29,912 nucleotides of DNA from Chara braunii. Its lineage: Eukaryota; Streptophyta; Charophyceae; Charales; Characeae. Both the position numbers and the translations under genes were made by a program. Shown here piece after piece: positions 9,355-17,612 of the stretch (the first letter of the stretch is position 1; the number at the start of each line of letters is the position of its first letter). The notes beneath the pieces are model-generated. The model was not told the origin of the DNA, did no database searches, and saw nothing but the letters and a program-made list of their open reading frames with translations. The stretch is from contig BFEA01000010.1 in the NCBI GenBank assembly GCA_003427395.1, positions 5,185,187 to 5,215,098 of the forward strand. Reading direction: 5' to 3'.

Positions 9355-10313
9355 CTCTTTTTGAGTGGCATCACATAATCATTCTCATCAGGCCATACCA
9401 CCTGTCCCATACCCTGTTCCTGTGATCCCCCTAGCCAGTCGATTGTGAATTTGAGTATAGATTGTTTGATGAATTTTTTGTGAGTTAGAGATTTTAATTT
9501 GCCTTTAAGATTGGCCCATTGGGCTCCAATTTCTGTTTCCACAAATTGTTTGACATTTTAAAAAATTCATCCCTTCCATACGCACATCCTCTTTTACATG
9601 TACACACCTCCGTTGAGTGGTTTATCAGCCAGTCATTAGTAGCCAGACATCTATGCATAATCTGCCATTGAAGTGAAGCAAATTTGGCTGGTCTTTCCTT
9701 ACTAGATCGAAACCAACGTACTGTACGAACCTGGTCTATGTGAATGTTGAGATGACTCACCCATCTGTCGTGCACAACCGTTGGAGCATCGACTTTGGGT
9801 CTCAACAACCGATAGGCTGCCTTGACAGTCATGGATTGAAGCGTTTTGGGGGTATCCCTTTTCAAAATCTGCCATGTCCATTCCTCAGGGTCCAGTGGAA
9901 GCTTTGTTGTTGGGATTTTAGGGTAATAAGCCCACCATCGGCTGAGTGATGGGTGGCTGGTACTGTGTGGTGAAGGACTCGAATCCTGTACAACATTTTA
10001 CTGGGCACCCACTCCACCCTGTCTAGATCATACCTAGACAAAAAAGGGTCTTGTTCTAGATGGAAAACATTCACCATTGTTCCATCCTGATACTTGCATA
10101 CAACTTGACCTATTATCCATATATTATCAGAATCATACCCTGTCACCCAATCGGCATCCTTTTCTTAGCGTTCTTACCAAGCTAGAGGAATGAAGAAAAC
10201 TATTTGGTCCAACATTTTAGATAAGTGATGTGCATACTTGAGAGTGAATCTGAGTTGTTCTACAGACTTCCAATTCTTTACTGATGGATCCCATATGTCT
10301 TTAATCCTGAGTG
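9355..10313 (-). pseudogene. LINE-A: C-terminal part of ORF2 (RVT zinc-binding region), 5'-truncated
   Basis: Minus-strand translation from ~10313 gives DIWDPSVKNW, LRFTLKYAHHLS and IPLAW. These align with the C-terminal part of the LINE-B RT (DLWDPITEDW, LQHRLKYAKS, IPLAWRLALKK). It continues as EWVPSKMLYRIRVLHH, then TVKAAYRLL and SLQWQIMHRCLATNDWLI (compare LINE-B SLQWQILHRCLPTPDWLV), the RVT zinc-binding domain. The Cys pattern that should follow is eroded (VCTCKRG). Frames shift near 9862 and 9520. The piece begins abruptly at ~10313, as expected for 5' truncation during target-primed reverse transcription. It is interrupted at 9355 by the LTR element. Confidence 0.85.
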
Positions 10314-10545
10314 GGGATCCGGCCTGCCCAGGTGACCGGCAGGGGCCCGGGCGGCCTGGCTGGGCCGAGCAGCCAGTTGGGGGGCAGGCCCCCCTAGGGC
10401 ACTTACCTGTCGGGGGGTTTCAGACCCCTTTTTAGCTGGTTTCCCGGCAGGCCTACCGGGTCTGACCGGCCCAAGAAACCGTCGGGCCCGGGAGGCCTGT
10501 TTTTTTTTTTGAAATTCCCGCCGAGCCACAAAGCCGGCGGATCTT
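10314..10545. other. GC-rich palindromic block with an 11-12-base T run
   Basis: No gene. The block is rich in GGCC, CCCGGG and CCGGC palindromes (for example GGGGCCCGGGC at about 10344 and TCGGGCCCGGGAGGCC at about 10484), followed by a T run at 10500-10511. GC content is far above both neighbours. It could be a short non-autonomous insertion; I see no terminal repeats or target duplication to prove it. Confidence 0.4.
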
Positions 10546-10691
10546 GGCGCCAACCTTTCCCCCCGTTCGAACCTCCGATCGGCTGGGGTGGTCTGCCACT
10601 CGCCCCCCAGCACGACCAGAGTTGGTGCCGACCTGCTGCAGCGCCGTCCTGCTGCGTCGTCGCCTGTCGCCATCGCCATTGACTGTTCTAC

Positions 10692-10800
10692 CGCTGCCGG
10701 TACGACAAAGGCCTGACTGTCCTGCTGCTACGACGAAGGTCCGACTGTCCTGCTGCTACGACGAAGGCCCGACTGTCCTGCTGCTACGACGAAGGCCCTG
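10692..10800. repeat. 28-bp tandem repeat
   Basis: About four units of CTGCTGCTACGACGAAGG(T/C)CCGACTGTC; the first is diverged and the last two are nearly identical. Single ACGACGAAGGCCC motifs recur at about 10881 and 10921, flanking the microsatellite, so the array probably expanded into its neighbourhood. Confidence 0.85.
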
Positions 10801-10814
10801 GCGACGAAGGCGCC

Positions 10815-11460
10815 GTTCTTCTTCTTCTTCTTCTTCTTCTTCTTCTTCTTGTCGGAATCGTTTAGGGTTTGTGTAGGATGCAACGACGAAGGCCCGTCTG
10901 CTAGGGTTTTTGTAGCAGGTGACGACGAAGGCCCCGATGAACTTCTTCTTCTTCTTTTTCTTCTTCTTCTTTTTCATCTTCTTCTTCTTCTTCTTCTTCT
11001 TCTTCTTCTTCTTCTTCTTCTCCTTATTCTTCTTCTTCTTTTCTTCTTCTTTTCTTCTTCTTCTTCTCTCCTCCTCCTTGTTCGCTCATATTCTTCCGCT
11101 TCTTCTCTCCTCCTCCTCCTTCTCCCCCTCTCATTGTCTTCTTCTTCTTCTCTCCTCCTCCTCTTCCTCCGCTTATCTTCTTCTACTTCTTCTTCTCCCC
11201 TCCTCCTCCTTCCCCTCTTCTTCTTCTTCTTCTTCTTCTTCTTCTTCTTCTTCTTCTTCTTCTTCTTCTTCTTCTTCTTGTAGGTTATTCGACAGGTCCT
11301 TTTCGTCATACCGCCGCCATACCTCGTCCATTCTTCTTTTCTCCTCCTTCCTGTCAGTTATCCTCCCCCTCCTCATCCATTCTTGATCTTCTTATTCTTC
11401 CCCTCCCACTGTTTCACTCATCTTCTCCTTCTTCTTCTTCTTCTTCTTCTTCTTCTTCTT
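10815..11460. repeat. (TTC/CTT)n microsatellite tract
   Basis: Long interrupted arrays of TTC/CTT: about 10815-10850, 10938-11110, 11125-11200, 11214-11278 and 11428-11460. Apparent open frames here encode only Phe/Ser/Leu or Glu/Arg/Lys runs and are not genes. The last array abuts the truncated PLE copy directly. Confidence 0.95.
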
Positions 11461-12187
11461 CGCATCCTTGGCTAGGTTTGCCAAGGTGGTGGGTGGTCCT
11501 GGGAGATCTTTGATCTCGCAGGTCTACCCCCACCATAAGTTGTACATTAACTAGTTTTTTGCATCCTCGTTTCTGAAGAAGGCCCTCACTCGGGTTTTTC
11601 ACTTTGTCCGGTTTTCTCAGACTGTTTTCTCGGGTTATCCAGTTGTTGGCAAGTAAGTGCACTAGGGGAGAAGGAACTTTCGGGTGCTGCACGAGTTGTC
11701 AGAGTTTGCTGCTTTTCATTTTCATTTTTATTATTTCACTAATTTTGGAAAACCAATTTTTTTGGGCCCGCTACTGAGAGGATTCCGTAACTGTTTCTTC
11801 AGTATGAGAATCTTGCTTGGACGCAGGCATTCTGGACCAGGTTTTCGGCACACGTATCTGGTCGGTTTTCAGAAGGCAGATGCAGCGACCCAGGGACAGG
11901 GTTTTGAGGCACAGGCACCATGATAGTCGGCACAGGTGTCTGGTCGCTGTAGGCAGATGCAGCGTCCCAGGGACAGGGTTTCTGGGCACAGGCACCTCGA
12001 TAGTCAGAACCCTGTTTGGACGCAGACATTCGGGACCAGGGCGCAGGTTTCTGGTCGTTTTCAGTAGGCAAATGTAGCGTCCCAGGGACAGTTTTTTTTG
12101 GGCACAGGTATCGGGTCATTCTTAGCAGACAGATGTAGCGTACCAGGGACAGGGTGTTTTTGGGCACAGGCACCACGATAGTCAGAA
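11454..12187 (+). mobile_element. 5'-truncated Penelope-like element copy (upstream pseudo-LTR)
   Basis: Positions 11461-12092 match 16993-17612 at all but about three sites. The copy starts inside the last codons of the RT ORF (stop TAG at about 11553) and runs through the 3' untranslated region with its ~75-bp repeats. At its left end the PLE sequence CTTCTTCG merges with the (CTT)n array, so the exact junction is hidden by microhomology. It is followed head-to-tail by the full-length copy, giving the pseudo-LTR arrangement typical of PLEs. Confidence 0.85.
11816..12187 (+). repeat. ~65-110-bp tandem repeats in the PLE 3' untranslated region
   Basis: Four imperfect units, each containing GCAGATGCAGCGTCCCAGGG followed by ACAGGGTTTTTGGGCACAGGCACC and a GATAGTC spacer (repeat cores near 11876, 11951, 12066 and 12130). 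The same units recur at 17347-17612 and, partly, at 17768-17856. They lie after the RT stop codon and encode nothing. Confidence 0.85.
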
Positions 12188-12226
12188 GCGGGTTTTCCCA
12201 GTTCCTTGACTATAGTAGGACATGTA

Positions 12227-12248
12227 ATGCACGTCGTGGGACGTGCAT
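12227..12248 (+). other. Perfect 9-bp stem-loop
   Basis: ATGCACGTC, loop GTGG, GACGTGCAT. It sits at about the point where the truncated copy should end and the full-length PLE copy begin. Confidence 0.6.
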
Positions 12249-12543
12249 ATATCTAGGTAATCTCTTATCGGCAAATACTGGAACGCAGCGGCCGCTTCCA
12301 CAGATATCGATGAGACACCCATGCCCTCGGTGGAGATGCATGGCGGGGACATGACACCGGACGGCGACATGATCGGTCAATGGTCTTGGCGATGGGATGC
12401 AGGAGTGGTCAGAAGGAGTGTGCGTAGAAGGGTGAAGGAAAGAGGGAAGAGAGGGAAATTGAGGATATGATCTAACATTCTAGAGCTATAAAGATCGTGG
12501 AGATGCTTGCATCTTCATACAGTATGGATGGTGGTATGTCTTC

Positions 12544-12573
12544 CTGAAGAGGCTTGGCACGCACAAGCCGAAA
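12544..12573 (+). ncRNA. Hammerhead-ribozyme-like core (stem II plus both conserved strands)
   Basis: The sequence is CTGAAGAG (C3-U-G-A-N-G-A-G of the hammerhead consensus CUGANGAG), then a perfect stem GGCTTG/CAAGCC (12551-12556 with 12564-12569) closed by a 7-base loop, then CGAAAC, the second conserved strand. That is the full central part of a hammerhead. I could not place a convincing stem III with a U-H cleavage site. CACG (12574-12577) can pair with CGTG at 12589-12592, but the next bases are A-G rather than U-H. It may be a decayed or non-standard ribozyme, or coincidence. Confidence 0.4.
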
Positions 12574-12845
12574 CACGTCGAGGGAATGCGTGAGTTTTGT
12601 GACGGTGTTTGGTGGAAATCTCTTGATTATCGTTTGATTATCTTCTGATTATCTACCCTCTGTGGGACAGGTTTTTCTGTTCGTAATCTCCCAATATTCT
12701 GGGTAGGCGTGGCGACCAACGTTTGCTTTTTGTCGTTAGAGTGGTCACGTTGGTTCTCGTGTGAACCGTGGTATTTTGAAAAAGAAAAGGTAAGGCTGGT
12801 CAGAGGACTGAAGGAGGGTGTCTGATGGGCGGGATGTCGAAGCTT

Positions 12846-12871
12846 TTGAAGATACGACTTCGTATCTTCAA
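12846..12871 (+). other. Perfect 12-bp inverted repeat
   Basis: TTGAAGATACGA and TCGTATCTTCAA with two bases (CT) between them, in the PLE leader about 330 bp before ORF1. In RNA this would be a strong hairpin with the innermost pair opened. Confidence 0.7.
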
Positions 12872-13197
12872 GCATCTTCGAGGCTTGAAGAGGCTGCAGA
12901 CTGTCCTTAGACAGATGATCGAGAGTGTCCAGATTCGGATGTGTGCCCTCGATAGGCATAGCGGTAGGGGGAGGGGTAGAATCATCAATTACGAAGGGAG
13001 ATGTGGTAGGCTGCTGGAGACATTATATTGTCTCATTCTCGGACCGATAGCAAAGTGCGTCTTACATGCTAACTGCTACTATAAGAGGAAGGTGAAACCG
13101 ACAGTCGTCAACATACTCAAGGCTTTCGACCTTGTCTGCGGTTTATTTCGGAGAACTTTGGCAACTTTGATACAACACCAGTAGCTGGCCGAGAAAG

Positions 13198-14229
13198 ATG
13201 GCGGGGATGATGGGCGCTGGGATGGGCACACAGGGATTGGGCGGCCGGATGATGAACGGCCTAGCACAAAACGGAGCTGTGATGGGCGGCCAAGCGATGG
13301 GCGGGATAACGGGAACTCACATAGGAGGAGCGGGTGGGGTAGGAGGCATATCCCCACCCATTAATCCGGCTGCTGCACAGTATGGCGTGGTGACTTGCTT
13401 TATCTGTGGCAAGAACGGGCATTATGCCCAAAATTGTTGGCATGCCGCTAATAAGCTGAAACCGGAAGAAGAAAACAGTGAGATGCGTGAGCTTCTCCAG
13501 CGGATAGCGCGGAGGGAGAAGGAAGAGGAAGAAAAGAAGAAACGGAAGATTGAAGAAGCAAGGAAAAAGGAAGAAGATGAGAGGAGGGAGAGTGCGAAGA
13601 TGCGTGAAGAGGAGGCACGCGAAGATCGCTTAGAATCCACGATCATACGAATCTTGGAGCAGAAGAACGAAGCGTGTATGTTGGCTCTTGCCCCCCCAGC
13701 AGGGGCGGAGTTGAGGAAGCGCTCACTGCGCTCTAAGGCACGCATACTACGGGAAATAAGAAGCTACATAGCCAAATCGGACGACAACAGCGAGGAAGTG
13801 AAGGACGAAGCTGATAAGCTTATCGAAGCTCTGGAAAGCAGAAAGAAGGGGAAGAAGAGTGCAGCAACGGTGCGTGCGGCCGCGAGTCGGACGCAGCAAA
13901 AGAAGAATTCGACGCCACGTAAAGGGAAAGTGCAGCGACACGAATATGACTCTAAGGAGGATGGCTTCGTAACTCCTACAAAACCTGGACCGGCAGGATG
14001 CTCTAGTGAGAGTTTGGTAGATTACGCTCTTACTTAAACCAAGATTCTGAGTGCGCTGAAGGCTAATGAGATTCGCAAGATCCGTGACAGAGAAGGCGTG
14101 GGATACACAGTGAAGGACAAATCGATTCAAGAGCTAGTACGTTGTCGTACTAAGTTGGCCTATGAAGGCTTTTTCGAGCGAGAACAAGGATCGCCACGAC
14201 CTGCAGCTCAGGGGATCGAGCAGATATGA
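13198..14229 (+). pseudogene. PLE ORF1: zinc-knuckle, coiled-coil gag-like protein
   Basis: The ATG at 13198 has A at -3 and G at +4, and an in-frame TGA lies 30 bases upstream, so the start is well supported. Residues 1-55 are Gly/Met-rich. A CCHC zinc knuckle follows (C67, C70, H75, C80: CFICGKNGHYAQNC). Residues ~90-160 are a highly charged helical/coiled-coil region. Residues ~170-250 are basic with Lys-rich clusters (ESRKKGKKS). The frame is stopped by TAA at 14035-14037, then stays open for 64 more codons of sensible sequence (ILSALKANEIRKIRDREGVGY) to TGA at 14227-14229. The TAA is probably a mutated CAA or a readthrough site. The likely role is RNA binding and RNP formation. The final TGA overlaps the ORF2 ATG (ATGA). 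Confidence 0.8.
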
Positions 14230-14723
14230 TGACGGACATGTCATCGGGCAGTGTGGGAAGGCGCCTTCGAGAGTTAATCGCGAAAAGACGATGGAGGGAG
14301 GCAAACGGTGCGTATCCGCTTTTCGTTCGGGACGATGAGAATGAGCTAGCTTTACTTCTGATCCTACTTGCCATACGTGGGTTTGTCCCTTGGATCAGGA
14401 AAATTCTGCGTTTAGTTGATCCTCACAGTGTTGATGTTAACCTTGTGGGAGTGTACATTGTAGTTAGTCCCTTCTGTAGAAAGTTTTACGTCGGTTGCAC
14501 AGTTCGGAGGATAGTTACAAGGTGGGCGGAGCACGTCAGGTGCTCAAAAGCCGGGGGTAGTGGCAATGCACCAAAATTGCACTCCTGGTTGAGGCATTAC
14601 GGATGGCAGAACCACGTAGTTCTGCCAATCGCTACTGATGTCCAGGATGGATTAGCGGTTGAAAGCATGCTGATCCGCCGCTCTTCTCCAGCACTGAATA
14701 GGATTGGGAGGATAGCAGTTTGA
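14226..14723 (+). CDS. PLE ORF2 N-terminal part: GIY-YIG endonuclease
   Basis: 165 codons. The GIY-YIG signature is clear: GVYIV at residues 75-79 (first Tyr Y77), FYVGCT at 87-92 (second Tyr Y88, G90), conserved Arg/His at R95-R99 and H103, the metal-binding glutamate E146 in VESMLI, and N158 in SSPALNRIG. The enzyme would nick target DNA to prime reverse transcription. Residues 1-70 are a helical N-terminal extension. No CCHH zinc motif is present, which fits the Chlamys group of PLEs. The ATG overlaps the ORF1 stop by four bases. The frame ends in TGATGA, but the reading continues in the +1 frame into the linker and RT, so this is one domain of a larger ORF2 rather than a stand-alone homing endonuclease. 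Confidence 0.9.
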   Translation: MMTDMSSGSVGRRLRELIAKRRWREANGAYPLFVRDDENELALLLILLAIRGFVPWIRKILRLVDPHSVDVNLVGVYIVVSPFCRKFYVGCTVRRIVTRWAEHVRCSKAGGSGNAPKLHSWLRHYGWQNHVVLPIATDVQDGLAVESMLIRRSSPALNRIGRIAV

Positions 14724-15123
14724 TGAAGAAGCGCCGTGGGCGAAAGGGAGGACCCAGTATGCAGCCCAAGGCTACGGGAGGGTTACCTTCCGGCACAGTT
14801 GGAAGAGGTATGCATCGCTACTAGATCTTTTGCGGGAAGTAGGCGAGCAGGAGCGGGAGATCGTCTTAGCATTGGAACCTGGGAGAATCTCGGTAGACTC
14901 ATGGAAGAAGGTGCGCGAAGTTTTTGGCGAATCTGACGTTGTACTTGGAACGAACAGGAAGAAGTTGAGGCTATGTCGCGACGACCTGGAACGGGGTTGC
15001 GATTTCCGAATCGTCTCTCTAAAGAAGACTCCATCGGGAGTGCAGAGGAACAAACGATATCTTCGTGACCTCCTTGCACAACCATGGTGTGTGAGGAATT
15101 TGTACGGACTGACGAGTCGGTAG
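14716..15123 (+). pseudogene. PLE ORF2 linker between endonuclease and RT
   Basis: In the frame shared with the RT, sequence is open from 14716 to TAG at 15121-15123. It reads FDEEAPWAKGRTQY, VTFRHSWKRYASLLDLLREV, VLALEPGRISVDSWKKV and LCRDDLERGCDFRIVSL. The endonuclease frame stops at 14721-14723, so a +1 shift within about 14716-14721 (GCAGTTTGATG) would join the two. The TAG is probably a mutated sense codon, because the frame is open on both sides. Confidence 0.7.
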
Positions 15124-17085
15124 ACGGTCGCACTCTACAGAACAGCTGGGCTGTTTTCCAGAAACACTACCAGAAGCTGGCTACATTCAAAATTGGCACG
15201 GGTCATCAAGGATAGATTTGGCATGGATGTACGACGGAGGGTGATCGTGAAAATCCCGTTTTCCGCCCTCGTTGATATAAGCGCGGTTAGGGACGTGACA
15301 GTGAAGGTAATCACGATCGTAGTACAGGACGAAGCCATCAGATCTCTCGTCATAGAGAGACTTCGGATCACCAGATTGAAAGGGAAGACCGTGGGGGCTA
15401 TTATTCATAACTACAAGAAGAAGCTTGTGGCGAAGGAAGAAGGGTGCACATGCGCGCTCCGGGATTTGTCACGGTTTCAAGGCCACGTAAGGGTTAGACT
15501 GGACGAAGTACCGGGCGTTCATCGCTTCGTCCTCAACTCCAGAAATGTCACTAGTGGCCGTACCATGACGAAGACTCAGCTACTGGAGAAGATAGTCCAG
15601 GCCATTCCGAAATGGTGGAGGGCCAGTCTGCTGCAACTCAAGAACAAGGAGGTGCAACGTTGCTTTCGGATGAATGGTGTGCCAGCGGCTTTGTCTGAGC
15701 AGCAGGTGGAACGTGAAGTACGCCATATTCGTGACCTGGTTCTTGTCCCTTTGGCTAGGAATCCAGGGGCGACACTCGTGATATGTCCTGTTCTTTACTT
15801 CCATGCTTTCCGCATGACGTTCACATGGAATCCAGCTTTTAGGCGCTTGAAGGAGGATGAAGCAGAAGTCCTGGCGGCTTCTAAGGCGGAGTACAAGACG
15901 GCTGGCCTACAGGCAACTGCCACGTGGCGTACTTGCGGGAAATTGGGAAGAGCTTACGTCATACCGAAAGACAAGGACTTCTCCCGGTGGAGACCAATCT
16001 TGCCATCATGGTCGGAACCATCAAGAACAGCCAGTGGTAGATTGGGGAGGGTGCTGCGGTACATGTTGCTCGGCGTTTCAAAAACGAGCCGTTTCAGCTT
16101 GAAGTCCACCGATGGGATGACGCAGGCCCTGACCACGGCAACCAAGAGACTGTCAAGATATGGTGACACTGTTGTCGGGAGGTGCTACGACATTAAGGAC
16201 ATGTTCGCTAAGCTTCCCCATGGGGACATCACTAGCGCCGTAGCTTGGCTGATCAAGATGTACGAAGATCGCCGCCTAGTGGCTGCAAAGGTGAGCGTCC
16301 GTGGAAAATTGTGTAAGATGTCAAAGACACTAAGGAGGGAAGACGGATATGTATGCCTACCGTTTGGGAGGATCTTGAAGCTGGTTTCCTATGAGCTGTG
16401 CAACACTTTCACTGTCTGTGAGGGGCGGGTTTTTCAGCAAAAGTTCGGTATTCCGATGGCAAAACACTCGTCCCCTGCACTTGCTGACGTCTTGTGCTCC
16501 AGGGCCGAGTATGCTCTTCTGATGTCTCTGGGGAATGACCGACGTGCGATAGCAGGGGTGAGAATGGTAGACGACGTCTCTGTTCTCGTGGCTTATGATG
16601 CCGATGAGGCCGTTAGCCATGAAAACACTTTGCGCGTTTTCTACCAGTTCGAACGTTGTTATCCGGAGACCTTGAATCTCGTTAGGAAGGATGAGGGTAC
16701 TAATGCGTGGGAATTTTTGGGAGCTAGAGTGGTCGTCGAACCGGATCGGGCACCGGTGCACATCTTCTCACGAACGAATAACCACGCTTACGTGGACAAT
16801 CAGCCTGGACTTCACTTCCACTCTATGCAGGATTATCAGTCCTACTCTGCGAAGAAGGTGAAAAAGATGACGCTTACCGCATCGATGTTGCGTTTGTGGA
16901 GAACGGCAACTGACGAAGATGCTGCTCTTGCAGCAATTTTGTGTCTTGTTAAGGAAGCACGCCTCCGGGACTACCCCCTGGAGGTCTTCTTCGCATCCTT
17001 GGCTAGGTTTGCCAAGGTGGTGGGTGGTCCTGGGAGATCTTTGATCTTGCAGGTCTACCCCCACCATAAGTTGTACATTAACTAG
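15124..17085 (+). CDS. PLE ORF2 C-terminal part: CxC motif and reverse transcriptase
   Basis: Open from 15124 to TAG at 17083; residues are numbered here from 15193, where a 630-codon frame starts at a non-ATG codon. A CxC motif (C85-T-C87) precedes GHVRVRLDEVPG. RT motif 1 is RAYVIPKDKDFSRWRPIL (253-270). Motif A is CYDIKDMFAKLPH (D333, D336), the PLE/telomerase-like form. Motif B is GIPMAKHSSPALADVL (419-434). Motif C is VRMVDDVSV (D460, D461). An insertion between the fingers and motif A is long enough to hold an IFD-like segment. Thumb sequence follows to the C-terminus. All catalytic aspartates are intact. Together with the N-terminal endonuclease this is the domain order of Naiad/Chlamys PLEs, opposite to canonical Penelope. 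Confidence 0.92.
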   Translation, partial: TVALYRTAGLFSRNTTRSWLHSKLARVIKDRFGMDVRRRVIVKIPFSALVDISAVRDVTVKVITIVVQDEAIRSLVIERLRITRLKGKTVGAIIHNYKKKLVAKEEGCTCALRDLSRFQGHVRVRLDEVPGVHRFVLNSRNVTSGRTMTKTQLLEKIVQAIPKWWRASLLQLKNKEVQRCFRMNGVPAALSEQQVEREVRHIRDLVLVPLARNPGATLVICPVLYFHAFRMTFTWNPAFRRLKEDEAEVLAASKAEYKTAGLQATATWRTCGKLGRAYVIPKDKDFSRWRPILPSWSEPSRTASGRLGRVLRYMLLGVSKTSRFSLKSTDGMTQALTTATKRLSRYGDTVVGRCYDIKDMFAKLPHGDITSAVAWLIKMYEDRRLVAAKVSVRGKLCKMSKTLRREDGYVCLPFGRILKLVSYELCNTFTVCEGRVFQQKFGIPMAKHSSPALADVLCSRAEYALLMSLGNDRRAIAGVRMVDDVSVLVAYDADEAVSHENTLRVFYQFERCYPETLNLVRKDEGTNAWEFLGARVVVEPDRAPVHIFSRTNNHAYVDNQPGLHFHSMQDYQSYSAKKVKKMTLTASMLRLWRTATDEDAALAAILCLVKEARLRDYPLEVFFASLARFAKVVGGPGRSLILQVYPHHKLYIN

Positions 17086-17612
17086 TTTTTTGCGTCCTCG
17101 TTTCTGAAGAAGGCCCTCACTCGGGTTTTTCACTTTGTCCGGTTTTCTCAGACTGGTTTCTCGGGTTATCCAGTTGTTGGCAAGTAAGTGCACTAGGGGA
17201 GAAGGAACTTTCGGGTGCTGCACGAGTTGTCAGAGTTTGCTGCTTTTCATTTTCATTTTTATTATTTCACTAATTTTGGAAAACCAATTTTTTTGGGCCC
17301 GCTACTGAGAGGATTCCGTAACTGTTTCTTCAGTATGAGAATCTTGCTTGGACGCAGGCATTCTGGACCAGGTTTTCGGCACACGTATCTGGTCGGTTTT
17401 CAGAAGGCAGATGCAGCGACCCAGGGACAGGGTTTTGAGGCACAGGCACCATGATAGTCGGCACAGGTGTCTGGTCGCTGTAGGCAGATGCAGCGTCCCA
17501 GGGACAGGGTTTCTGGGCACAGGCACCTCGATAGTCAGAACCCTGTTTGGACGCAGACATTCGGGACCAGGGCGCAGGTTTCTGGTCGTTTTCAGTAGGC
17601 AAATGTAGCGTC
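16986..17612 (+). repeat. Downstream pseudo-LTR of the PLE
   Basis: This is a near-identical copy of 11454-12092, covering the RT C-terminus, stop codon and 3' untranslated region. The three differences I see are a C/T at 17047, an A/G at about 17093 and a T/G at about 17154. It is cut by the N at 17613 before reaching the end of the repeat units. Confidence 0.9.

Larger units (their letters stand above)
12188..13197 (+). other. PLE leader / 5' untranslated region
   Basis: About 1 kb between the truncated copy and the ORF1 start. The real 5' end of the full-length copy is not determinable because the downstream copy is cut off by an N. It contains several strong inverted repeats (12227-12248, 12501-12514, 12846-12871) and a hammerhead-like core (12544-12573). 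An open frame at 12825-13184 (119 codons, basic) has no recognisable domain and I do not call it a gene. Confidence 0.5.

Noticed and set aside
10849-11386. Plus-strand Phe/Leu/Ser-run and minus-strand Glu/Arg/Lys-run open frames
   Set aside because: They are translations of the (TTC/CTT)n microsatellite.
12825-13184. 119-codon basic open frame upstream of PLE ORF1
   Set aside because: No domain, a different frame from ORF1, and overlap with a perfect hairpin; better explained as leader RNA.
14226-14723. Stand-alone GIY-YIG homing endonuclease in a group I intron
   Set aside because: No intron core or host gene surrounds it. It sits directly between a zinc-knuckle ORF1 and a PLE RT, and the frame leads on into the RT linker.
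15193-17085. Bacterial-type RT system (group II intron, retron, diversity-generating or defence RT)
   Set aside because: Motifs A-C are of PLE/telomerase form, pseudo-LTRs and eukaryotic repeats flank it, and no bacterial gene context exists.
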